Notes: a model not told the origin generated them from the letters alone. Numbered from the stretch's first letter, positions 27,433 to 36,127 are shown. The stretch is 64,000 nucleotides of DNA from Marinomonas algicola (GCF_014805825.1 NZ_CP061941.1:2294001-2358000), one strand, 5' to 3'. Numbers and translations: made by a program.

Positions 27433-27615
27433 TTGATTAACTTGAATAAATGGTTTATTCGAGCATTTAACAACTTAGTTTGAATAAATTTCATCGCCCA
27501 AATGAATTATCAAGCGAATAGATGCGGTAATTTAAATCCTTTTGATTTAGGATTTAAAAAACCGGTAACGAGCATTATTTGGCGCTCTAGACTCGTAAAC
27601 TTAAGAAGTATAAAA

Positions 27616-28533
27616 ATGAAAAAAAAACTTCCTCCTTTTAATTGGCTCAGATCATTTGAAGTGTCTGCACGCTACTTAAACTTCACGCAAGCAGCTCAAG
27701 AACTTAACATGACCCAAGCCGCCGTCAGTCAACAAATAAAAGGGTTAGAGGCTCAATTAGGGACTGAGCTTTTTAAACGTTTGCCAAGGGGCTTAGAGCT
27801 CACTAAATCAGGACGCGCTTACATTCCAATAGTGCATGAATCTATAGAGCGACTTATCGAAGTGACAGATGAACTCTTTGGACAAGGGCAGACCAGGCCA
27901 TTAACCATTCGCTCTAGTTTGATTTTTTTTACAACTTGGCTAGCACCCCGACTCGGGCGTTTTAGAAGAATGCACCCTCATGTAAAGTTAAGATTACCGA
28001 CTAATATCTGGCTGGAAGAGCTCGACAAAGAGTCAGACATGGAAATTCGTTACGGAATGGGTGACCGTCCTGGTGTGAATTGCCACAGACTCACATGGGA
28101 TCACCTAATTCCGGTGTGCAGCCCTGCCCTTTTAATTGCTCCGATACCGCTCGTTTCCCCAAACCAACTTTCTGAGCACACTTTGCTTCATGTTGATGGA
28201 TATAACGAAGGGTGGGCTTATTGGCTTAACAAAACAGGGTTCCAAAATATTGACTCGTCTCAAGGCATTCATTTTGATACATTAATTTCAGCACTCGAAG
28301 TCGCCAAATCTGGAGAAGGTATCGTATTAGGAAGAAGTTCTTTGATTAAAGAAATGATCGCTACAGGTCAATTGGTTGCTCCGTTTGAACCAAAACTCCC
28401 AACCTGTGAAGCATTTTATTTAGTAAGCTCTAATCGAGACGTTGAACATCCCCATGCTGAATTGTTTCAAGCATGGATTTTAGATGAAGTTGAGCAGTTA
28501 AAAAGTACCGATAATAGTTTTGGTATGTGGTAA
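27616..28533 (+). CDS. dddR: LysR-family regulator, probable DddR
   Basis: 305 residues from the ATG at 27616; the reading frame is open from 27502 but the upstream part does not look like a LysR N-terminus. The winged helix reads LPPFNWLRSFEVSARYLNFTQAAQELNMTQAAVSQQIKGLE, typical of the GcvA-like LysR group, followed by an effector domain ending near residue 295. The position after dddBC matches dddR of Marinomonas, which activates dddD in response to DMSP or its products. The match is by context; LysR proteins are hard to assign by sequence alone. Confidence 0.82.
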   Translation: MKKKLPPFNWLRSFEVSARYLNFTQAAQELNMTQAAVSQQIKGLEAQLGTELFKRLPRGLELTKSGRAYIPIVHESIERLIEVTDELFGQGQTRPLTIRSSLIFFTTWLAPRLGRFRRMHPHVKLRLPTNIWLEELDKESDMEIRYGMGDRPGVNCHRLTWDHLIPVCSPALLIAPIPLVSPNQLSEHTLLHVDGYNEGWAYWLNKTGFQNIDSSQGIHFDTLISALEVAKSGEGIVLGRSSLIKEMIATGQLVAPFEPKLPTCEAFYLVSSNRDVEHPHAELFQAWILDEVEQLKSTDNSFGMW

Positions 28534-28763
28534 CGCCAAGAGCTACCTTAGCTTTTTTTACATCATTAAATCAAGACATTGAATAATGACTCGAGCCACA
28601 TATAAACATCTAAACGCAATTGGCTAAATGCGCTAAGCATTCCAAGACAGCAGAGCAACTAAACTTTCTGTCCCATGCCGTTTCGGTCATGCGCTGAAGA
28701 AGGTCGATAAATAGCCATAGAGCATAACAAGAAAAGGCTTACTTGATTACGAAAAACAACCAA

Positions 28764-30221
28764 TCAATACAATGCTTTCGACAACTGTTTTATTGATTGT
28801 GTAATTTCAGTTTCGCTTAGTGCACCAAAACCGAACCTTAAATGCGTAGGTGTAATTTGGTCGCCAGTATAGAGTGTACTTAGCGTCGAGTCATTGCCAG
28901 GCAGCTTTTCTAAAGTCCTCCCGTTAACGAGTTTCGAAATATCTACCCATATGGCCATACCGCCAGTAGGCAAAGTAAAAGAAATTTTATCACCAAAAAT
29001 TCGCTTAAACTCCTGAGCAGCAAAATCCCTTCTGGTTTGATATTGTTTACGGATTTTACGAATATGTCGCCTTACTTCCCCTGACTCCATCAGTTCCGAG
29101 AGAACAATTTCAGAGACAGTATTTCCTTGTCTATCGATCAGCACAATCTCTTGTGCAGCTCTTTCAATAAACTGTGAATCCGCCGCAATGTAACCGAGCC
29201 TTAGGCCCGGTGCGAACACTTTCGACATAGATCCGATATGTAGAACGTTCTCCGAGTGAGGGAGACTGGCTAGTGGCGGAATAGGGTTGCTCTCATAATG
29301 AAATTCATGATCATAGTCATCTTCAAGTACCGCGAACTTGAATGATTTGGAGAGCTCCAGCAAAGCAAGTCGTCTATCCATAGGCAAGCATACCGTTGTT
29401 GGGTATTGATGATGAGGCGTAACATAAATGGCAGCAATGGTATGCTTGGCCAATATGTCTCGTAAATTCTCGATATCCAAGCCGTGTTCATCAAGCTTGC
29501 AGGTTATGACTTTAAAACCATTGGATTCAAACGCTGCTCTTGCTGGCAGATAACAAAGGTCTTCCATGATGATAGCTCCTTTGCTTGGATCTAACACCCT
29601 TGAAGCGAGGTATATCCCCATTTGACTACCTCTAACAATGCAGATTTGCTCAACTGAGCAGCTCATAAACCTATCGCCAGACAGCATTTTCCTTACTGAC
29701 TCACGTAACTCTATGGTGCCTCTGGGATCGCCATATCCAAGCTTCGAGTGGCGACTTAGATTGATGCAAACCCTTCGATAGGTTCTCGCGAGTAGTTCAT
29801 ACGGTATTAGTCGTGAGTCAGGTGTTCCGTCATTAACTGTGACAGCACTGTCATAGGAACACACCGCATCCTGATAAAGTACTTCAACCAGTTCTGACGG
29901 AGATTTGGCTTTATGCGTGCTATTAACCAAATTTTCGTCAGACCTCGTAGGCCCTAGTTCGGGTAGTGTCTCTGAAACATAGGTGCCTGATCTGGGGCGA
30001 GTCTCCAGCCACCCCTGAACCTCCAATTCTTCGTAAACCTGCTGAACCGTTTTTCGATTGACGCTTAGCTGCTCAGCCAAAGAACGTGACCCGGGGAGCA
30101 TACTGCCTGGAGTTAAACGACCATCTTGTATATCTGTCGTTAGCTTATTCAGTAGCTTCGAATGGAAGGTTTTGCCGGGGCTACTTTCCAGCCAAAACTT
30201 CGTCTCCCAAGGATTAGACAT
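28764..30221 (-). CDS. MocR/GntR-family PLP-dependent regulator
   Basis: About 485 residues from the Met at 30221 (MSNPWETKFW); a Met at 30242 is possible. The N-terminal GntR winged helix shows LTPGSMLPGSRSLAEQLSVNRKTVQQVYEELEVQGWLETRPRSGTYV. The C-terminal fold-type I aminotransferase-like domain has the PLP lysine in GSMSKVFAPGLRLGYIAA. Such regulators bind PLP or amino compounds and often control the divergent operon. Here that is the aldolase/lyase pair at 30331-31996. An inverted CTGG-TACCAG pair at 30257-30278 in the shared region could be part of its operator (inference). Confidence 0.9.
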   Translation of the reverse strand: MSNPWETKFWLESSPGKTFHSKLLNKLTTDIQDGRLTPGSMLPGSRSLAEQLSVNRKTVQQVYEELEVQGWLETRPRSGTYVSETLPELGPTRSDENLVNSTHKAKSPSELVEVLYQDAVCSYDSAVTVNDGTPDSRLIPYELLARTYRRVCINLSRHSKLGYGDPRGTIELRESVRKMLSGDRFMSCSVEQICIVRGSQMGIYLASRVLDPSKGAIIMEDLCYLPARAAFESNGFKVITCKLDEHGLDIENLRDILAKHTIAAIYVTPHHQYPTTVCLPMDRRLALLELSKSFKFAVLEDDYDHEFHYESNPIPPLASLPHSENVLHIGSMSKVFAPGLRLGYIAADSQFIERAAQEIVLIDRQGNTVSEIVLSELMESGEVRRHIRKIRKQYQTRRDFAAQEFKRIFGDKISFTLPTGGMAIWVDISKLVNGRTLEKLPGNDSTLSTLYTGDQITPTHLRFGFGALSETEITQSIKQLSKALY

Positions 30222-30330
30222 TTCACCCCTCATCTGGACCATTAAAAATATAAATACTGGATGTTATTTAGGTACCAGATTATCTGTATCTTGCTCGTAT
30301 TGTCAATACCACTTGAAGAGGAGACGCAAC

Positions 30331-31107
30331 ATGAAGACAGCCAGTAAAACGAAATTAGAGCTGATGCAGAGCACTGAAAGCGATATGCAAAGCCTTATCA
30401 AAGACATCGGTCTATCGGATAGGGAAAAGTTAGCATTGACCTGTCGAATCCTATTTGATAAAGGCCATGATTCGGGCCTAGCCGGACAGATCACTTGTCG
30501 TTCTAAAGAACCCAATACGTTCTTAACTCAAAGATTTGGCCTGGGCTTTGACGAGATTAGTGCTGAGAACTTAATCGTCGTAGATCAAGATCTTAAGCCA
30601 GTGGATGGCGAAGGGATGCCTAACCCGGCAAACCGTTTTCACACCTGGATCTATAAAGAACACCCGGACGTTAACTGCATTATCCATACACATCCAACCT
30701 ATGTCGCTGCACTATCTATGGTGGGCGTACCGTTGACGATTTCTCATATGGATACGAGTGGATTGTACGACGACTGTTCCTTTGTGGCTGATTGGCCAGG
30801 AGTTCCTGTCGGTAATGAAGAGGGACAATTGATTTCTAATGCCCTGGGGGACAAGCGCGCCGTTTTTCTTGCGCACCACGGCCAGCTCGTTACTGGCAGA
30901 ACCATCGAAGAAGCCTGCAACCTAGCAGTATTAATTGAGCGCGCTGCAAAGCTTCAAGTTTTGGCGATGTCGGTGGGTGAAATCAAACCCTTACCACCAG
31001 AACTGGCGAAAGAAGCGCATGACTGGACCTCTACTGACAAGCGAAACAAAGTAAATTTTGCGTACTACGTAAGACAAACACTAAAAAACCACCCTAACTG
31101 TATATGA
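30331..31107 (+). CDS. Class II aldolase/adducin-family protein
   Basis: 258 residues from the ATG at 30331 (AGAGGAGACGC ribosome site); the frame is open further upstream but overlaps the divergent regulator. Zn ligands are visible as HTHP at about residue 123, and a later AHHG (HGQLVTGRTIEEA). Family members are fuculose/ribulose-phosphate aldolases, epimerases and decarboxylases of 3-oxo-acid phosphates. This longer variant, with an N-terminal extension, is often found in unassigned catabolic operons. The DapA-type gene follows after 10 bp. The substrate is unknown. Confidence 0.85.
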   Translation: MKTASKTKLELMQSTESDMQSLIKDIGLSDREKLALTCRILFDKGHDSGLAGQITCRSKEPNTFLTQRFGLGFDEISAENLIVVDQDLKPVDGEGMPNPANRFHTWIYKEHPDVNCIIHTHPTYVAALSMVGVPLTISHMDTSGLYDDCSFVADWPGVPVGNEEGQLISNALGDKRAVFLAHHGQLVTGRTIEEACNLAVLIERAAKLQVLAMSVGEIKPLPPELAKEAHDWTSTDKRNKVNFAYYVRQTLKNHPNCI

Positions 31108-31117
31108 GGAAAATTCA

Positions 31118-31996
31118 ATGAATCTATCAGGAATTATCGGCTATCCGGTAACACCGTTTGGCCATGACAACAAAAGCGTTGACTTAGACAAGCTTGGTAA
31201 AGTCATAGATGTCTTGCTTGAAGCCAAAGTCGATGCGATCGCAGCGTTAGGTAGTGCTGGCGAAGCAGCCTATTTGAGTGAATTTGAGTGGAAGCAAGTT
31301 GCTGAGTACACCGTAAAGTACGTTAATGGAAAGATACCAGTGGTAATTGGCGTTGCTGAGCTTACCACTGAGCAAGCTATCAACTGTGCGAAGTACGCCT
31401 ATGACATCGGTGCAGATATGATCATGCTCTCACCTTTTTCATACTACAAGTTGAACGAGCACGAGATCTACTCTCACTACGAGAGTGTATCGAATGCTAC
31501 GCCGCTGCCTATAATGATTTACAACAACCCTGCAACCTGTGGTGTTGATATGTCGCCAGAGTTCATGTTGAAAATGGTAGATGGTATCGAGAACGCATCC
31601 ATGATCAAGGAAAGCACTGGCGACATTCAACGGATGCATAAAATCTATAAGCTATCGGAAGGCAAAACCCCCTTTTTTAATGGCTGTAACCACATGGCTT
31701 TAGAAGCGCTCAATGCTGGCGCAAGTGGTTGGTGTACAGCAGCACCTTGCCTAATAGCTGATCAGCCTAAGCAACTGTTTGATGCGGTTAAAGAGGGTAA
31801 GAGCGAAAAAGCTAAAGCGCTTTTTTATCAACAGTATGAGTTTCTTGAATTTATCGTAAGCTCTGGCTTGGCGGCTGCGGTTAAATCAGGTCTTGCGCTT
31901 CAAGGTAATGAAGTAGGAGGACCAAGAAAACCCTTACTACCCCTTAATGAGCTAGCCAAAACCCGCTTGAAAGGCATGTTAGCCGAACTCGTTTAA
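31118..31996 (+). CDS. DapA/NanA-family lyase
   Basis: 292 residues, the usual length of dihydrodipicolinate synthase/N-acetylneuraminate lyase-family enzymes. Features: GYPVTPF at the N-terminus, GSAGEAAYLSEFEW for the substrate carboxylate site (GSTGE in DapA), YNNPATCGVD with the catalytic Tyr, and MIKESTGD with the Schiff-base Lys. It is an aldolase or dehydratase on 2-oxo acids. As the partner of a class II aldolase under a MocR regulator it is probably catabolic, not the housekeeping DapA. Terminator at 32006. Confidence 0.88.
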   Translation: MNLSGIIGYPVTPFGHDNKSVDLDKLGKVIDVLLEAKVDAIAALGSAGEAAYLSEFEWKQVAEYTVKYVNGKIPVVIGVAELTTEQAINCAKYAYDIGADMIMLSPFSYYKLNEHEIYSHYESVSNATPLPIMIYNNPATCGVDMSPEFMLKMVDGIENASMIKESTGDIQRMHKIYKLSEGKTPFFNGCNHMALEALNAGASGWCTAAPCLIADQPKQLFDAVKEGKSEKAKALFYQQYEFLEFIVSSGLAAAVKSGLALQGNEVGGPRKPLLPLNELAKTRLKGMLAELV

Positions 31997-32005
31997 GCAA
32001 ATATG

Positions 32006-32039
32006 AGAAAGGTTTACAAAACGCTATGTAAACCTTTCT
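32006..32039 (+). terminator. Terminator after the DapA-family gene
   Basis: A perfect 13-bp stem AGAAAGGTTTACA/TGTAAACCTTTCT with an 8-nt loop, 10 bp after the stop codon, followed by ATCTATC. Confidence 0.8.
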
Positions 32040-32175
32040 ATCTATCAATGGTGGGCTTTGATATGAGTGGCGGGGTAATTCGGACATTATCATTTCTTTG
32101 CTGAAAAGTGTGGCACCAAATTAGCATTGTCCTAAATTCAGATAATAAGTGCATCACTCACGGTTGGGTAAGTGT

Positions 32176-33031
32176 CTAGTAAAGTCTGGGAAGTCCAGTA
32201 TCCAAAATCACCTGCGTATCACTTAATTTGGTTTCTAGAAGCCTTTTGGCCAACATCCTATTAACTAGGGCCACCAAATGGATTGACTCATTAGAGTACT
32301 TAACACCGGATTCACCAGCATCTATGTATTTTTGAAGCGAAAAACTTGGCTTGGGACGGTAGCATGAAGAGGATAATTTCATACTTTTGAAACGATGCAG
32401 TGCATACTGTCTGATATCAATGTGATCATCATAAGACCCAAGCACAGTAAGTTGCACTTTTTCTTATCATTAATCCGTAAGGGTGTAGAGTATACGAGTG
32501 TACTTTATCTTTAGAGTGGCTATAGTATTCAACATCTACCACCTTATTTGACATAACTGCTTCGCACACAATATCCCAACTACCAGATTCAATCTGTGCA
32601 GGAACAAGAAGTTTCCCATCAAGTACTATTTTGACTTTTTCCAACCAATTAGAATACGTATCGTCTGACTGAGATTGAATAAAGCTCTTTGCGCGATTCA
32701 GTTGAGGAGATAACTGAGATAAAAGAGAGGCTGGTATTATCCCGAGTAAATATTCGTTAACAAGGATAGTGTTCAATGCAGAGGATACGTCCATTGCAGT
32801 GAAACTTCCCTGATAGTCTGATGCAAAGCACCACCTATTAGGGCGGACCTTATCATTACAAATTATTGGATAATGCTTAGCTAATGCAGAGAGGTCTCAC
32901 TGCACATTACGCGAAGATACCGAAAAGCCTTTTTCCTCTAGCTTTTTAAGTATGCTTTTTGTAGTAATACCAAGTCTAGGCTCAATCGGCATTAGCTCCA
33001 GTATGCTGATATATCGAATGACAGAATCCAT
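32176..33031 (-). pseudogene. WYL-domain regulator, inactivated
   Basis: Read from the ATG at 33031, the frame gives an N-terminal winged-helix segment (DSVIRYISILELMPIEPRLGITTKSILKKLEEKGFSVSSRNVQ), then TGA at codon 45 (32897-32899), then the continuation DLSALAKHYPIICND in the same frame. Relatives would have Arg in place of this stop, so CGA to TGA is likely. The frame continues through residues resembling the WYL core (LHPYGLMIRKSATY) and shifts near 32445 into the frame that carries YDDHIDIRQYALHRFKSMKLS and ends GLPRLY. Stop plus frameshift mean no intact product. Confidence 0.8.
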
Positions 33032-33549
33032 TTCATATACTCATTGCACATTTAAAATGAATTCTATCCTAGAGAGCACCTTGATTATTAGTTAGATGTC
33101 ACCTTAAAACAAAATAACCCTCGTTTATACGACCCAATGCATCGTCAACAAACCCGTGCCCACCAATCCTCAACACTTCTACGAGCACCGATTAATACAA
33201 ACCCTAAGTCACACAACTTCAAATAGAAATATACTCACACAAAACGTGGCGAATACACAAAGCAATAAACGTTACAAATTAGCTGAGATAAAAAAAGGGG
33301 TAATAAGGTATTCAAAAAGAGAAAACTAGGGGGGTTGTGACTTATTAGTACGAACCTCAAAAACACATAAAAAATATTTTTACAATAAGGCAACAAGAAA
33401 TAGGAATTATCATTTATGGCACAGATCGGTCACACAACATATTTCAAAAAAATATGGCCACAGATTGGTCACAAACATCTTGCGAGATAAAGAAAGGAAG
33501 AATCTTTGAAAATCAAAGATTTGAATGGAATTTACTGAAGATAAATAGA
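33032..33549. other. Noncoding stretch before the tRNA array
   Basis: About 520 bp, AT-rich. No convincing gene on either strand. It should contain the terminator of the minus-strand tRNA transcript. The motif GGTCACA occurs three times (near 33430, 33465 and, beyond the array, 34260), the last two each followed within about 15 bp by TTGCGAG. Confidence 0.5.
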
Positions 33550-33625
33550 TGGTGGGTGTGGAGAGGTTCGAACTCCCGACATTCGCCTTGTAAGGGCGAC
33601 GCTCTCCCAACTGAGCTACACACCC
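33550..33625 (-). tRNA. tRNA-Val (anticodon TAC), copy 1
   Basis: 76 nt with encoded CCA. 5' end GGGTGTGTAGCTCAGTTGGG, anticodon loop CTTACAA, T-loop GTTCGAACC; acceptor stem GGGTGTG pairs with CACACCC. It is part of a 253-bp tandem unit with tRNA-Asp. Confidence 0.97.
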
Positions 33626-33678
33626 ATTTTCATGCTTTCGCATTCAAACAATTTGCCAAATTATCACGTTAGGATAAA

Positions 33679-33755
33679 TGGCGGAACGGACGGGACTCGA
33701 ACCCGCGACCCCCTGCGTGACAGGCAGGTATTCTAACCAACTGAACTACCGCTCC
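33679..33755 (-). tRNA. tRNA-Asp (anticodon GTC), copy 1
   Basis: 77 nt with encoded CCA. 5' end GGAGCGGTAGTTCAGTTGGT, anticodon loop CTGTCAC, T-arm GGTTCGAGTCC. It is the upstream partner of tRNA-Val copy 1 on the minus strand. Confidence 0.97.
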
Positions 33756-33802
33756 ATTTATCAATTTTGCGTCTGATGACGAAGCGTTTACATCGCTTTA
33801 GA

Positions 33803-33878
33803 TGGTGGGTGTGGAGAGGTTCGAACTCCCGACATTCGCCTTGTAAGGGCGACGCTCTCCCAACTGAGCTACACACCC
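33803..33878 (-). tRNA. tRNA-Val (anticodon TAC), copy 2
   Basis: Identical by eye to the copy at 33550-33625; exactly 253 bp away, as are the flanking spacers. Confidence 0.97.
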
Positions 33879-33931
33879 ATTTTCATGCTTTCGCATTCAA
33901 ACAATTTGCCAAATTATCACGTTAGGATAAA

Positions 33932-34008
33932 TGGCGGAACGGACGGGACTCGAACCCGCGACCCCCTGCGTGACAGGCAGGTATTCTAACCAACTGAACT
34001 ACCGCTCC
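33932..34008 (-). tRNA. tRNA-Asp (anticodon GTC), copy 2
   Basis: Identical by eye to the copy at 33679-33755. The spacer that follows differs from the first unit by two bases (GCGTCTGATG against TCGTCTGACG). Confidence 0.97.
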
Positions 34009-34055
34009 ATTTATCAATTTTTCGTCTGACGACGAAGCGTTTACATCGCTTTAGA

Positions 34056-34105
34056 TGGTGGGTGTGGAGAGGTTCGAACTCCCGACATTCGCCTTGTAAG
34101 GGCGA
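34056..34105 (-). pseudogene. Truncated tRNA-Val (3' part only)
   Basis: Matches tRNA-Val from the CCA end through the T-arm, variable loop and anticodon loop, up to the anticodon stem (GGGCGA at 34100-34105). The 5' third (D-arm and 5' acceptor strand) is replaced by unrelated AT-rich sequence. A short ATTCTAACCAACT at about 34151-34163 repeats part of tRNA-Asp. A tRNA 3' half with foreign DNA where the 5' half should be is what an integrated element leaves at its far attachment site. Confidence 0.85.
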
Positions 34106-34661
34106 TAAATCAAAAGAACTTTAACTTACTTCAACTAACCACGATGACGATTCTAACCAACTCTCATTAAAAATCAATAGCTTAGTAAAAAATTTATTGA
34201 ATAAAAATAAAAGTTTAATGCTTTCGCAAAGCTTCATTAAACCAATTTTTGAAAAAAAATGGTCACAAAATTACTTTGCGAGAACAACAAGATTTTTACG
34301 AACTAGATGATCTTCGCTCGACAACGGGCGCAGATGATACAGCAATGATTCCCTATGTCTATAGTTATTTATATTTTTTCTTATAATTGGCTACTTTCCT
34401 CTATATGAGCAGCATACAACAACATATCCCCGCCTCCTAAAAACTGCATGTATAATTGATTTATACAGATTTTTATAAGGGAAAAGCTGATTTTTGGCAC
34501 ATATATACCAACCTAATACTTTGACCATAAAACTATGTCCTCTACAACAACAGGGTTTAGAAAATTAGAGAACTCTGATAAAGCCGACTTTCGACTGCTA
34601 TCAACATCCCAGACAGATCTAAGCTATACTGCAAATCAATAATATTTTAAGGTAGTACATT
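34106..34661. other. Noncoding AT-rich stretch right of the tRNA break
   Basis: About 555 bp. Apart from the tRNA-Asp-like scrap near 34151 and a GGTCACA...TTTGCGAG stretch near 34260, I see no gene. It is likely the junction between the core chromosome and the accessory region. Confidence 0.5.
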
Positions 34662-34955
34662 ATGAACTCGATCAAGTTTTCAAACATATTTGAAGTGGTG
34701 GCTGCAAACGAGAGCCTAAAGGCTCAAGCAGAAATAGTTGGTGTGATCCGTGATATGGCGGCTAAAAATGGTTGGTCAAATATCAAGGTCTGTGCCGAGG
34801 GAAACAGAATTATGATTAAGCAAGCGAAAAGCCAAGTAAATGACAATCGACTAAGTGAAGCAGAACTACTCGAAGGGCTAGACTCTTACACTGCTCACGC
34901 AGATGAACTATTCCTCAATGTGGATTACGAACTCGCTGAAGCTTTAATCGACTAA
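34662..34955 (+). CDS. Small acidic hypothetical protein
   Basis: 97 residues, not recognised. The first half looks like a small alpha/beta unit (AEIVGVIRDMAAKNGWSNIKVCAEGNRIMIKQ); the C-terminal half is acidic and helical with LSEAELLEGLDSYTAHADEL, a pattern common at the C-termini of AbrB/MazE-type antitoxins, though the DNA-binding half is not evident. The start is supported by TAAGGTAGTACATT-ATG. It stands alone, with no adjacent toxin-like gene. Confidence 0.6.
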   Translation: MNSIKFSNIFEVVAANESLKAQAEIVGVIRDMAAKNGWSNIKVCAEGNRIMIKQAKSQVNDNRLSEAELLEGLDSYTAHADELFLNVDYELAEALID

Positions 34956-35185
34956 CACAATGAATTAGAGCTACCTTTTATTGTTCGATCTCGTAAAGGC
35001 ACTTAAGAGGCACACTGAAAGCGGAGCAAACCGCTCTAGGCAAAAGCAGCCCCCAACTTTATGACAGACCGAAAAGGTATCGTTGAAGACATTGGGCGGT
35101 TTGATACAAATTGATTGAGCGGATGTCTAGTCAATATTTAAGAACTAAATATCAACCCTTTAAGTCAGACAACAACACTGCTCAC

Positions 35186-35569
35186 TTAAACAACAATTCC
35201 GTGGCTAATTTGGCCCAAAAGATCGCTTACCCGATTTATTCCCTCGTTGGTAAACATAATCGATTCTGGAGACTTACCATCTAGCGCTAATGCAGGTGCT
35301 TTAATCCATGATTTCCATTTGTCTTCATCACCAAACAGCCCTAAACCCGTTTGATGAACCTTTTCATTCAACTCTCTCATTTCAGATGCTTCAACTAACT
35401 CTAAGATTTCGGCATAGGTGTCAGCTGGAACACAGTAAAATACCGAATCGCCGTTCTTCAATACGGCAACCGAGGCATCTTTAGACTCACTCATAACGAG
35501 ATCAAGATTTTTCTCGATATCATTAATATCAATACTTTTTTCAGTATGATTTTTTTGTTTAGTGCTCAT
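35186..35569 (-). CDS. Phd/YefM-like plus DUF2384 (MbcA/ParS) fusion antitoxin
   Basis: 127 residues. Residues about 13-65 (INDIEKNLDLVM, then VAVLKNGDSVFYCVPADTYAEILELVE) look like the Phd/YefM antitoxin fold. Residues about 80-127 (LFGDEDKWKSWIKAPALALDGKSPESIM, then GINRVSDLLGQISHGIVV) match the toxin-binding C-terminal half of Xre/MbcA/ParS antitoxins, which normally pair with RES-domain toxins. No RES gene is visible nearby. The neighbour at 35636 is a second DUF2384-like protein on the same strand, 67 bp upstream. The toxin may be lost, distant or unrecognised. Confidence 0.75.
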   Translation of the reverse strand: MSTKQKNHTEKSIDINDIEKNLDLVMSESKDASVAVLKNGDSVFYCVPADTYAEILELVEASEMRELNEKVHQTGLGLFGDEDKWKSWIKAPALALDGKSPESIMFTNEGINRVSDLLGQISHGIVV

Positions 35570-35635
35570 ACTTCTCTCCCAACATATTTGTTAAGTATAA
35601 CTAACATGAAAAGCGTAATTAAGGATAAGTTATTT

Positions 35636-36076
35636 TTATATGAGAACCTTACTCCGAAAATGATTTCTTACCTTGAGAAAATCGTCAAGTGAAGGGTTTT
35701 CCAACATAAATTCTCTAGCTGATTTGCCATTAAATGTCGGATGATTTATTGACCTTTTGAAAAAATCATACTTAAATCCAGGTGGTGAACTTAGGTGAAT
35801 CATCTTGTATATACTTACCAGCATCGCCAGTGTATCAATAGTTTCTTGGTCTACTTGAAGACTGTCATTAGTCTGTGCGATCTCTTTCCATTGCTTCCAA
35901 GTTGAAACCGTAATACCACCTAGAAGAACGCACATCTGTTCATCTGATAAGTCCCAACGCTCCTGTGGACATTGCTCATCTAGCCACAATACAACCGCTG
36001 CTATTATCTTGTCTGCTGGCAAATTACTGGCATTTTCTTTGATACCTTCATCGTTCATGAAGCACCTCTCAGTCAC
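35636..36076 (-). CDS. Xre/MbcA/ParS-like antitoxin-domain protein
   Basis: Up to 146 residues; the Met at residue 7 (36058) may be the real start. A helix-turn-helix-like segment (RWDLSDEQMCVLLGGITVSTWKQWK) precedes a middle helix pair and a C-terminal part with HPTFNGKSAREFMLENPSLDDFLKVRNHFRS, which resembles the DUF2384 toxin-binding tail. No toxin gene is adjacent. It lies between the fusion antitoxin and umuC, all on the minus strand. Assignment is by pattern only. Confidence 0.6.
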   Translation of the reverse strand: MTERCFMNDEGIKENASNLPADKIIAAVVLWLDEQCPQERWDLSDEQMCVLLGGITVSTWKQWKEIAQTNDSLQVDQETIDTLAMLVSIYKMIHLSSPPGFKYDFFKRSINHPTFNGKSAREFMLENPSLDDFLKVRNHFRSKVLI

Positions 36077-36127
36077 TGTCGTTTGAATTTTTAATTAATC
36101 GATGATTTCTATTTTCTACACCTTGAA

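Larger units (their letters stand above)
33550..34105. repeat. Tandem array of a 253-bp tRNA-Val/tRNA-Asp unit
   Basis: Units start at 33550, 33803 and 34056, a constant 253-bp period. The first two are complete and almost identical; the third stops after 50 bp inside tRNA-Val. Spacers are conserved together with the tRNAs, so the array arose by tandem duplication. Confidence 0.9.

Noticed and set aside
33410..33672. Short frames on both strands across the first tRNA
   Set aside because: They overlap tRNA-Val and are explained by it.
33550..34105. CRISPR-like periodicity
   Set aside because: The 253-bp period is a tRNA gene duplication; no short repeats with unique spacers occur here or elsewhere in the window.
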